A DNA stretch of 64,000 bases from DAHUZL01 sp035533215 (GTDB lineage Bacteria > Chloroflexota > Dormibacteria > Aeolococcales > Bog-877): positions 1 to 64,000 of the forward strand of contig DATLUG010000006.1 in NCBI GenBank assembly GCA_035533215.1, in the 5' to 3' direction. Below are positions 57,731 to 64,000 of the stretch, piece after piece. The number at the start of each line of letters is the position of its first letter. The first letter of the stretch is position 1. The translations under genes and the position numbers were made by a program. Under the pieces are notes generated by a model. That model did no database searches and was not told where the DNA came from. It saw nothing but the letters and a program-made list of their open reading frames with translations.

Positions 57731-58024
57731 TCAGCGACCGGCGGCGTCGCCGGCTGGGGTGCTGGCCGGCACCGGGCCGGCGCCGTTCGCCATCGGCACC
57801 GCCGCCGTGACGGGCTGGGTGGTGGCGGTGGTCGTGGTCGTCGAGGCGCCCGCGAGGTCGGTGACCTCGGTCATGTGATGGGCGGCCTGGGCGGAGGCGT
57901 GCTTGAACTCCTGGATGGCGCGGCCGACGCTGTGGCCGAGCTCCGGCAGCCGCTTGGGGCCGAACACCACCAGGGCCAGCACGACCAGCAGGCCGAGGAG
58001 CGCGATATGGGACGGCGCGAGCAT
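57731..58024 (-). CDS. tatA: Twin-arginine translocase subunit TatA
   Basis: 97 residues. Short N-terminal membrane helix (HIALLGLLVVLALVVFGP), then KRLPELGHSVGRAIQEFKHA, the amphipathic helix with the FGPKRLPELG hinge, and a Thr/Ala/Pro tail. Forms the Tat pore with TatC. ATG 58024 with GGAGGG 7 nt upstream; upstream in-frame codons are Arg-rich and rejected. Confidence 0.95.
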   Translation of the reverse strand: MLAPSHIALLGLLVVLALVVFGPKRLPELGHSVGRAIQEFKHASAQAAHHMTEVTDLAGASTTTTTATTQPVTAAVPMANGAGPVPASTPAGDAAGR

Positions 58025-58157
58025 GGGAAACCCTCCTGGATCGACGGTCGCTCGGGCGGTCCGGGGAGCGCTGCACGCCCCGGCCCGCCGGAGCCTCACA
58101 CCCCGTCCTACGCGCCCGGCCCCGCCCCGGATCACCCCGGCCGCCGCCGGTCCCCCG

Positions 58158-58997
58158 TCAGGCCAGGCTCGCCCGCAGCAGCACCGGCCCCAACGGCACC
58201 CGATCGTGGCGGGACGGCTCCAGGGTGATCGCGACGGCGGCGAACCCTCTCGGCGCGCGCGGCATCCGGAAGACCCCGGCGCGGGTCACGGCTGCGATCG
58301 GCACCGGCCGGGAGCCGCCGGCGCGGTGGCGGACGTACCACAGCATGTACACGGTCGAGCCCCGGACTGGACGGACGCCGGTGACGACGAGGTAGGCGGC
58401 CCCGGCCCTCGGGCGCATGACCAGGGCGGCGCCACCCGGGGCCCGCCCGGTCGCCTGCAGCGCCACCACGGTGGCGCCCCCGCTCAGCAGTCCCGTGATC
58501 CCCACCACGCCGGGGCCGCCCGCGCCGGGCGCCGCCGGCGGCCGCTGCAGGTGCTCGGCCACCCCCCAGCCCAGGCCGCTCAGCGCCAGGACGGCGGCGG
58601 CCGCCGCCGCCGTCCAGCCCGCCTGGGAGCGGGCCCACCACCGCGCGCCCGGGGCCCGATCCGGGACCGGCCCCGCCGCCGGCGGTGGCACCAACGGCAG
58701 CGCTGCGGGGACGGGGGGCGCCGGCGCGGCGGCTCCCCCCTCGACCCGCGCCGCCGCCAGCACCCGAGCGCGCAGAGCGGGGGGAGGCGCGACCGGGGGC
58801 ACGGACATCGCCAGGCAGGCCGCCACCCCTCGGAACGCCCGCTCCTCGGCGGCGCAGTCCGCGCAGCCCTGCAGATGCTCGGTCACCGCCGCCGCCTCGT
58901 CCGGCTCCAGGCCGTCGAGCACATGGGCGCCCAGCAGGTCACGCACCGAGTCGCAGCCCGAGCCCGGGCCGCCGGCGGTGCCGGGGGGACCGCCCAT
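58158..58997 (-). CDS. RskA-type anti-sigma factor (zinc-finger type)
   Basis: 279 residues. N-terminal zinc-binding anti-sigma domain (CDSVRDLLGAHVLDGLEPDE and VTEHLQGCADCAAEERAF, an H-x3-C-x2-C pattern), a Pro/Ala linker, one membrane helix around WTAAAAAAVLALSGLGWGV, and an extracytoplasmic domain with YLVVTGVRPVRGSTVYMLWY and VAITLEPSRHDRVPLGPVLL, typical of anti-sigma K (RskA). Binds the sigma factor encoded just upstream (ATGA overlap) and releases it after proteolysis or redox change. Confidence 0.9.
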   Translation of the reverse strand: MGGPPGTAGGPGSGCDSVRDLLGAHVLDGLEPDEAAAVTEHLQGCADCAAEERAFRGVAACLAMSVPPVAPPPALRARVLAAARVEGGAAAPAPPVPAALPLVPPPAAGPVPDRAPGARWWARSQAGWTAAAAAAVLALSGLGWGVAEHLQRPPAAPGAGGPGVVGITGLLSGGATVVALQATGRAPGGAALVMRPRAGAAYLVVTGVRPVRGSTVYMLWYVRHRAGGSRPVPIAAVTRAGVFRMPRAPRGFAAVAITLEPSRHDRVPLGPVLLRASLA

Positions 58998-59635
58998 CAC
59001 CACTCCCCCACCTCGGCCGCGGCGCTGCCCCGGAGGACCCGGCGGAGGTGGTCGAGGGCCAGACGGGTGCGGCTCTTCACGGTGCCCAGGGCGAGGCCGG
59101 TGCGGACCGCGATCTCCCGCTGCGACAGTCCCGCGAAGTAGGCCCACTCCAGGATCTGCCGCTGGGTCGCGGGCAGCTCGGTGATCGCCCGCCGGACGGC
59201 AGCCGCCCGGACCCCCTCGGTCACGGCCAGCCAGGTGTCGCTGGCCGCCACCAGCTCCGGGCCGTCATCGAGGGGGACGGCCGATCCGGCGCCGACCCGA
59301 CGCCGGAGCCGGTCCACCGCCCGGTTGCGGACGATGGTCAGCAGCCAGGTCCGAAGGCTGGTCCGCTCCGGCTGGTAGACGTCAGCCCGTCGCCAGAGCG
59401 CGAGGAAGGCGTCCTGGACCACCTCCTCGGCGGTCGCCTGGTCGCGCAGCATCCGGAGCGCGAGGCCGTAGGCGGCGCTGGCGTGGCGATCGTAGAGCGC
59501 CCCCAAGGCGTCCTCGTCGCGCCTCCGCAGCCGCCACATCAGGCGCTCGTCGCCGTCGGTCTGCTGGGGCGGGGCGGGGGCAGCGGCGAGCATCTCCTCG
59601 TCCGCTCCTTCGCGAGGGGGACCGTCTCGGATCAC
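58997..59635 (-). CDS. ECF RNA polymerase sigma factor (SigK-like)
   Basis: 212 residues. Region 2: ALYDRHASAAYGLALRMLRD, AEEVVQDAFLALWRRADVY and RTWLLTIVRNRAVDRLRRR; region 4: ELPATQRQILEWAYFAGLSQ and REIAVRTGLALGTVKSRTRL. Typical of RskA-controlled ECF factors. GTG 59635, 6 nt after GATGAT, is taken as a leaderless start; ATG 59593 is the alternative and has a ribosome-binding site too close to use. Divergent from the Tat-signal protein/DUF4331 genes, which are plausible targets. Confidence 0.92.
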   Translation of the reverse strand: MIRDGPPREGADEEMLAAAPAPPQQTDGDERLMWRLRRRDEDALGALYDRHASAAYGLALRMLRDQATAEEVVQDAFLALWRRADVYQPERTSLRTWLLTIVRNRAVDRLRRRVGAGSAVPLDDGPELVAASDTWLAVTEGVRAAAVRRAITELPATQRQILEWAYFAGLSQREIAVRTGLALGTVKSRTRLALDHLRRVLRGSAAAEVGEW

Positions 59636-59641
59636 CGGACC

Positions 59642-59647
59642 ATCATC
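59642..59647 (-). promoter_or_regulatory. -10-like GATGAT, possible leaderless start of the sigma factor gene
   Basis: GATGAT on the minus strand, 6 nt before GTG 59635. Weak match; accepted only because spacing equals that of better examples. Confidence 0.35.
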
Positions 59648-59895
59648 GGGCACCGTGGGGCGGGAGGGAGGGCACCGGCGGGGTCCTGGCTCGGAGGGCG
59701 GGGCGGCACCGGCGCCGACCGATCGGCGCGCCGATCGGGATGGCCGGCTCCGTTCCGGTGGGCATCCCGCCGACCCGGGCCCGGCTCCCCCGCCGCGGGA
59801 CGGGAGGTGATCCGCTCCGGCCCGACTGCTCGTATGCGCTGACGAGCCCCCGAGGCGGGCTCCATCCAGACCCGGCGGACTCGGAGGCACACGGC

Positions 59896-60186
59896 ATGCA
59901 GAAGATCACTCGGCGGACGTTCCTCACCCGGACCTCGCTCGGCGTCGCCGCCGCCGGGGCGATGGCGACGATCCCGGGAGCCGGGGTCCTGGCGGCCACC
60001 CGCCGCAAGGGCCAGGCGGCGCCCCTCGGCGCGGCGATCGCCGCCGGTCACCTCACCCGCTCGGGTCCGCTGGTGATCACCATCCCCGACCCGCGCGACG
60101 GCAGCCTCTCCTTCTTCTCCGGCGAGAGCGAGGTGACCCGCCACGACCCGCAGCTGGTGGCGAACCTCCTCCGCAGCCTCGCCTGA
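59896..60186 (+). CDS. Small Tat-exported protein
   Basis: 96 residues. Twin-arginine signal ITRRTFLTRTSLGVAAAGA, with cleavage expected near VLAATR. The mature ~60 residues contain GPLVITIPDPRDGSLSFFSG and RHDPQLVANLLRSLA; no cysteine cluster or known cofactor motif. GGAGG lies upstream of the ATG. Found 42 bp before the DUF4331 gene and opposite the sigma/anti-sigma pair; probably co-transcribed with DUF4331. Confidence 0.8.
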   Translation: MQKITRRTFLTRTSLGVAAAGAMATIPGAGVLAATRRKGQAAPLGAAIAAGHLTRSGPLVITIPDPRDGSLSFFSGESEVTRHDPQLVANLLRSLA

Positions 60187-60228
60187 TCCACCGTCCTCAG
60201 TTCCAGACCACCCCACCGAGGTATCCGC

Positions 60229-61680
60229 ATGTCCTCCCACCGTGAGGCGCCCGCGATCTCCAAGGACCCCGCCGCCGACAGCACTGACGTCTACGCGTTC
60301 GTCAGCCCCGACCGGCCCGACACGGTGACCCTGATCGCCAACTACGTCCCCCTCCAGGACCCCGCCGGCGGGCCGAACTTCTTCGAGTTCGGCGACGACG
60401 TCATGTACCAGATCCTGGTCGACAACGACGGCGACGGCAAGGCCGACGTCTGGTATCAGTTCCGGTTCTGGACCGAGGTCGAGGACCGCAACACCTTCCT
60501 CTACAACACCGGTCCGATCACTTCGCTCACCAGCTCCACCTGGAACCGGCGCCAGTACTACCGGGTCACCCGGGTGACCCCGGGCACGAGCGAGGTCCTG
60601 GCGGCCAAGCTGGGCTGCCCCCCGTGCAACATCGGCCCGCTGTCCACCCCCAACTACGCGGGCCTGGCCGGCCAGGCGATCCACCCACTCCCGGGCGGCC
60701 GCCGGGTGTTCGCCGGCCAGCGCGCGGACGGCTTCTACGTCGACCTCGGCTCGGTCTTCGACCTCCTCGACCTGCGTCCCTTCCAGAACCTCAACATCGC
60801 CCCCCGCCCGGCGGCGGCGGGCGTCAACGGGCTCGCCGGACTCAACGTCCACAGCATCGCCCTCCAGGTCCCCAAGAGCGACCTGACCCGGGGCGGCGCG
60901 GCTGGGACCGACGCCACCAGCCCCACCTCGGTGATCGGGGTCTGGACCTCTGCCAGCCGGCAGCGGGCCCGGGTCTGGGACAGCAAGGACGGAGCCAACC
61001 TCAACATCGGTCCCTGGGTGCAGGTCTCGCGGATGGGCAACCCGCTCGTCAACGAGGTGATCAACCCGCTCGGGGTCAAGGACGCCTGGAACTCGTATCC
61101 GCCCGCGGGCGACTCCCGCTACCTCCAGTACGTCGAGCACCCCGAGCTGGCGGGCCTCCTGCCCGTCCTCTACCCAACGGTGTTCCCCAACCTCGCCGCG
61201 GTCGTCAAGGCCGGAACCGCCCGGGCCGACCTGGTGGCGGTGCTCCTGACCGGCATCCCGGCCGGCATCATCAAGGGCTTCCAGAACTACACCGGCACAG
61301 TCCAGGCGGACATGCTCCGCCTCAACTGCGCCGTCTCCCCCACCGCCAAGCCGAGCCTGCTCGGGCTCCTGGGCGGCGACGCCGCCGGCTTCCCCAACGG
61401 ACGCCGGGTCTTCGATGACGTGACCACCATCGAGCTCCGGGCCGTGGCCGGAGCCACCCTTCCCCTCGTCGACCCCTCGTTCAAGCCCGACGCCGCGGTC
61501 AGCCTGGTCTACGACGATGTCGACCCCGCCAAGCACACCCCCCAGTCGCTGGCCAGCACCCTGGGCGTCAGCTACCTGTCCAGCTTCCCCTACCTCGGCA
61601 CCCCCTACGACGGCTTCGACGCGGTGACCGGGACCAGGGCCGCGAACGCCCACGGCGCCCCCCGCTCGTCGGCCGCCTGA
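60229..61680 (+). CDS. DUF4331 family protein
   Basis: 483 residues. SSHREAPAISKDPAADSTDV at the N-terminus is the DUF4331 hallmark (SHR-AP-I--DP-AD-TD-Y), followed by FFEFGDDVMYQILVDNDGDG with an EF-hand-like Asp cluster, and VNEVINPLGVKDAWN and GRRVFDDVTTIELRAVAG in the second half. No signal peptide is visible, although the family is generally secreted; export with the preceding Tat substrate is one possibility. Function unknown. Confidence 0.9.
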   Translation: MSSHREAPAISKDPAADSTDVYAFVSPDRPDTVTLIANYVPLQDPAGGPNFFEFGDDVMYQILVDNDGDGKADVWYQFRFWTEVEDRNTFLYNTGPITSLTSSTWNRRQYYRVTRVTPGTSEVLAAKLGCPPCNIGPLSTPNYAGLAGQAIHPLPGGRRVFAGQRADGFYVDLGSVFDLLDLRPFQNLNIAPRPAAAGVNGLAGLNVHSIALQVPKSDLTRGGAAGTDATSPTSVIGVWTSASRQRARVWDSKDGANLNIGPWVQVSRMGNPLVNEVINPLGVKDAWNSYPPAGDSRYLQYVEHPELAGLLPVLYPTVFPNLAAVVKAGTARADLVAVLLTGIPAGIIKGFQNYTGTVQADMLRLNCAVSPTAKPSLLGLLGGDAAGFPNGRRVFDDVTTIELRAVAGATLPLVDPSFKPDAAVSLVYDDVDPAKHTPQSLASTLGVSYLSSFPYLGTPYDGFDAVTGTRAANAHGAPRSSAA

Positions 61681-61712
61681 GCACCCCCACCAACACCAGA
61701 GGACCAGCCGCC

Positions 61713-62018
61713 ATGGACCACCCCGCCATCCCCACCCAGCCGGTCGGTCCGGTGATGATCGACATCGGCGCCACCCACGGCGCCGTCGTCGTGCGGGCTC
61801 CCGGCCTCGCCGGCCGGGAGATCGAGATCAGCCCGAAGGAGACACCCCAGCGCCGCCAGCACGTGGCGGTCCTCCCCAGGGCGCTCCCCGCGGGGCCGGT
61901 CCACGCGGCGGTCTTCGCCAGCCTGCCGGCGGGCCCCTACCTGCTCTGGGACCCGGCCGGCGGGCCCCCCCGCCCGGTGCTCGTCCGGGCGTCGACGGTC
62001 ACCGACCTCGACTGGTAG
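61713..62018 (+). CDS. Hypothetical protein downstream of DUF4331
   Basis: 101 residues, beta-rich: GPVMIDIGATHGAVVVRAPG, REIEISPKETPQRRQHVAVL, AVFASLPAGPYLLWDPAG. Has the feel of a small beta-sandwich (carboxypeptidase-regulatory-like) domain without a signal peptide. It follows DUF4331 by 32 bp with a GAGGA site; most likely the same transcript. No family recognised. Confidence 0.65.
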   Translation: MDHPAIPTQPVGPVMIDIGATHGAVVVRAPGLAGREIEISPKETPQRRQHVAVLPRALPAGPVHAAVFASLPAGPYLLWDPAGGPPRPVLVRASTVTDLDW

Positions 62019-62058
62019 GCGGCGGCCCCGCCGGGCGGGCCCGGATCGGCGGCGGTGG

Positions 62059-62064
62059 GACAAT
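62059..62064 (+). promoter_or_regulatory. -10 element GACAAT, leaderless start of the LLM gene
   Basis: GACAAT followed by 7 nt and ATG 62072, no ribosome-binding site. Confidence 0.5.
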
Positions 62065-62071
62065 CGCCGCC

Positions 62072-63037
62072 ATGCCGACCCCGGGCGCCGCCGGCCCGTG
62101 CCACGATGTCGCCGCCCCCGCGGCGGCGGCCCTCGACGGTCGCCGGCTGGCGCGGCGCCTGGGCCCGGTCGGCGTCTCCTTGGGCCAGCTCGCGCTCGCC
62201 GACGCTGCCACCCTCCGCCAGGGGGTGCGCACCATCGAGCAGCTCGGCTTCGGCGCCATCTGGTGCGGTGAGGCCTCCGGCCGGGAGGCCCTCACCCAGG
62301 CGGCGATCGTCCTCGCCGCGACCGAGCGGATCGTCGTCGCGACCGGGATCGCCAACATCTGGGCCCGCGATCCGGTGGCGATGGCCAACGGGGCGCGGGC
62401 GCTCGCCGAGGCCTGGCCCGGGCGCTTCGTCCTCGGGCTGGGCGCCAGCCACGCGCGCCTGGTCGAGCCCCGCGGCCACCGCTACCTGCCGCCGCTGGCG
62501 GCGATGCGGCGGTACCTGACCCAGCTCGCCGCCGCCCCCTACACCGCCCCCCTGCCGGAGCCGCCGCCGGCGACGGTGCTGGCGGCGCTGGGTCCGCGGA
62601 TGCTGCACCTGGCCGGCGACAGCGCCGACGGCGCCCACACCTACTTCGTGCCGGTGGGCCACACCCGCTGGGCCCGCCAGCTCCTCGGCCCCTCCCCGCT
62701 GCTGGCGCCCGAGCAGGGATGCGTCGTGGCCCCCGACCGCGCGGCCGCCCGTGCCGTCGCGGACGCTCACCTGCGCACCTACCTCGGGCTGCCCGCCTAC
62801 CGGCGCAACCTGGAGCGCCTCGGCTGGTCCCCGGCCGACTGCGAGGGGGGCGGCAGCGACAGGCTCTTCGACGCGCTGATCGGCTGGGGCTCCGCAGACG
62901 CCATCGCCGAGCGGGTCCGCACCCAGCTCGACGCGGGAGCCGACCACGTCGCGGTGCAGGTGCTCACCCCCGGGCGCGACGCTCCGCTCCTGGACCAGCT
63001 GCGGCCGATCGCCGGCCCGCTCCTGCAGTCCCGCTGA
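62072..63037 (+). CDS. F420-dependent LLM-class oxidoreductase (TIGR03620-like)
   Basis: 321 residues of a luciferase-like TIM barrel: RTIEQLGFGAIWCGEASGRE, ATERIVVATGIANIWARDP, RFVLGLGASHARLVEPRGH, TVLAALGPRMLHLAGDSADG and AHTYFVPVGHTRWARQLLG. The GIANIWARDP and ALGPRML motifs fit the F420-dependent subgroup rather than FMN enzymes; the cofactor is inferred. Substrate unknown. The first ~30 residues precede the fold and look disordered. Its stop TGA overlaps a possible CTG start of the next gene. Confidence 0.86.
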   Translation: MPTPGAAGPCHDVAAPAAAALDGRRLARRLGPVGVSLGQLALADAATLRQGVRTIEQLGFGAIWCGEASGREALTQAAIVLAATERIVVATGIANIWARDPVAMANGARALAEAWPGRFVLGLGASHARLVEPRGHRYLPPLAAMRRYLTQLAAAPYTAPLPEPPPATVLAALGPRMLHLAGDSADGAHTYFVPVGHTRWARQLLGPSPLLAPEQGCVVAPDRAAARAVADAHLRTYLGLPAYRRNLERLGWSPADCEGGGSDRLFDALIGWGSADAIAERVRTQLDAGADHVAVQVLTPGRDAPLLDQLRPIAGPLLQSR

Positions 63038-63474
63038 GCCCTTCCTCGCCGCCCCGCGGGCCCCTCCGCGACCAGCCGGCGCGCCCTGAGGGCGACCGGG
63101 CCCGGCGGCCGCTCCGCCCCTGGCGGGCGGCCTTCCGCGACGCCGGCCGCGGGGTCGCATGGGCCGCCCGCCACGAGCGCCACATGCGGGTCCACCTGGC
63201 GGCGGCGGCGGCGGTGGTGGCGGCCGGGCTCGGGATCGGGATCCCCCCGGCGGCCTGGGCGGCCCTGGTCTTCGCGATCGCCCTGGTGGTGGTGGCGGAG
63301 CTGGTCAACACCGCGGTCGAGACCCTGAGCGACCTCGCCCACCCGGCTCCCGACCCCGCCATCGGCCGGCTCAAGGACCTCGCCGCGGGCACGGTCCTGG
63401 TCGCCGCCACCGCGGCCGCGGTGGTGGGCCTGCTGGTGCTGGTGCCGGCCCTCCTCCACCGGCTCGGCCACTGA
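63034..63474 (+). CDS. Diacylglycerol/undecaprenol kinase family protein (DgkA-like)
   Basis: Core motifs are WRAAFRDAGRGVAWAARHER, MRVHLAAAAAVVAAGLGIG, VVVAELVNTAVETLSDLAHP (the E-x-NTA-E active-site helix) and RLKDLAAGTVLVAATAAAV (KDxAAGAVL). Three membrane helices. It phosphorylates undecaprenol or diacylglycerol. The first ATG (63185) would cut off the conserved F-x2-A-x2-G amphipathic helix. No ATG, GTG or TTG precedes it in frame after the upstream stop codon, whereas CTG 63034 overlaps that stop (CTGA). I therefore extend to 63034 (146 residues); the start is inferred. Confidence 0.85.
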   Translation: MSPSSPPRGPLRDQPARPEGDRARRPLRPWRAAFRDAGRGVAWAARHERHMRVHLAAAAAVVAAGLGIGIPPAAWAALVFAIALVVVAELVNTAVETLSDLAHPAPDPAIGRLKDLAAGTVLVAATAAAVVGLLVLVPALLHRLGH

Positions 63475-63520
63475 CCGGGCCGGCGCCGGGATCCAGGGCG
63501 CGCCATCGGCAACGCCCTCG

Positions 63521-64000
63521 TCAGCCGTGCAGCAGGCGCCAGCGCAGACCGGGGTGGCGGACGGCACCGGTCGCGGTCAGCGGGAGGGTGAAGCGGCGCG
63601 CGCCGATGGTGAGGACCTCCTGCCCCACCCGCTCGCCGCGGCGGAGGGTCGTCCCCAGCCGGCGCGCCAGCAGCCGCCCCCGCACCCGAAGGCCGCTCCA
63701 GCCGACCACCGTCACCGCCCGGGTGCTCACCGCCGCCACCTGGGTGCCCCACGGCACCGCGACCCGGCCGAGGACGGCGCCCACCCCGACCGCGGGCACC
63801 AGCTGCAGTCGCGGGGTGACGGCGTCGAGCAGGTGCAGGCTGGCGGTCAGCGCCGCCGGCAGGGGCCGCTGACCGCCCTGGCCGAGCACGGCCCCCACCA
63901 CCAGCACCGGTCGTCCGGCGACCAGCCGCCGGGCCGCGAAGACCAGGCAGCCGCCGGCCTGGGCGGTGTAGCCGGTCTTCACCCCGACGATGCCGTCGTG
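63521..64000 (-). CDS. D-alanyl-D-alanine carboxypeptidase (PBP5-like), partial
   Basis: 159 residues of the C-terminal part; the 5' end lies beyond the window. HDGIVGVKTGYTAQAGGCLV contains the KTG triad motif of serine DD-peptidases, followed by FAARRLVAGRPVLVVGAVLG. A beta-rich C-terminal segment (VGVGAVLGRVAVPWGTQVAA, VGQEVLTIGARRFTLPLTAT) resembles the PBP5 C-terminal domain. Trims peptidoglycan pentapeptides outside the membrane. The SxxK and SxN motifs are outside the window, so the subclass is not fixed. Confidence 0.85.
   Translation of the reverse strand, partial: HDGIVGVKTGYTAQAGGCLVFAARRLVAGRPVLVVGAVLGQGGQRPLPAALTASLHLLDAVTPRLQLVPAVGVGAVLGRVAVPWGTQVAAVSTRAVTVVGWSGLRVRGRLLARRLGTTLRRGERVGQEVLTIGARRFTLPLTATGAVRHPGLRWRLLHG

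Overview
This is a very GC-rich window (well over 70% G+C by eye) from a free-living bacterium. It opens inside the 5' part of a 16S rRNA gene on the minus strand and ends inside a D-alanyl-D-alanine carboxypeptidase gene. The 16S 5' end, the large Gram-positive-type SRP RNA, a nickel superoxide dismutase with its own protease, an F420-type LLM oxidoreductase, a G1 glutamic peptidase and an RskA-like anti-sigma factor suggest a deep Terrabacteria lineage. Candidatus Dormibacterota or a relative near Actinobacteriota/Chloroflexota is my best guess, but it is not proven from this sequence.

Layout. 1-1740: 16S rRNA with its promoter, then a MarR regulator divergent from a glyoxalase-fold gene. 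1740-4310: a frameshifted DUF4287/DUF5655-type pseudogene, ctaG and an internally duplicated membrane protein. 4310-11330: recR and ybaB are separated from dnaX by about 3.2 kb of debris (IS630 remnant, truncated RHS protein); SRP RNA follows. 11265-13040: plsY and a class I fructose-bisphosphate aldolase. 13059-26660: a long minus-strand run of nuoN-M-L-K-J-like genes, a prenyl synthase, two small membrane proteins, mnmA, a NIL-domain protein, a ThiS/MoaD-like protein, an FAD oxidoreductase, threonine synthase and a MutT-like gene. 26700-28900: a ferredoxin-reductase-type flavoprotein and a decayed AlkA-type glycosylase. 28879-38423: an aromatic amino acid supraoperon read trpE-G-C-F-B-A then aroH-aroF-tyrA-aroA; trpD is absent. 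38510-44574: acylphosphatase, cobalamin adenosyltransferase, trxB, serine protease, tRNA-Leu, secG, a Mec-like JAMM protease, cysM, eno. 44645-51390: a secreted hypothetical, an inositol-phosphatase-family protein, a new 53-residue ORF, sodX/sodN, a BNR lipoprotein, a DsbA-fold protein, a diacylglycerol-kinase-family protein and a hypothetical. 51526-64000: Crp/Fnr regulator, G1 peptidase, tRNA-Cys, enoyl-CoA hydratase, DUF4395, tatC/tatA, sigma/anti-sigma pair, Tat-signal small protein, DUF4331 protein, LLM oxidoreductase, DgkA-like kinase and the carboxypeptidase.

Gene organisation is compact, with many 4-base ATGA/GTGA overlaps. Many genes have a -10-like hexamer (TAnnnT) only 6-8 bases before the start codon, so leaderless mRNAs seem common. 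Two genes seem to have no conventional start codon and may start at CTG overlapping the upstream TGA.

The observation I would follow first is the nuoJKLMN-like block. Its antiporter-type subunits keep the size and hydrophobic pattern of complex I subunits, but the Glu/Lys residues that define the proton channels appear to be replaced.
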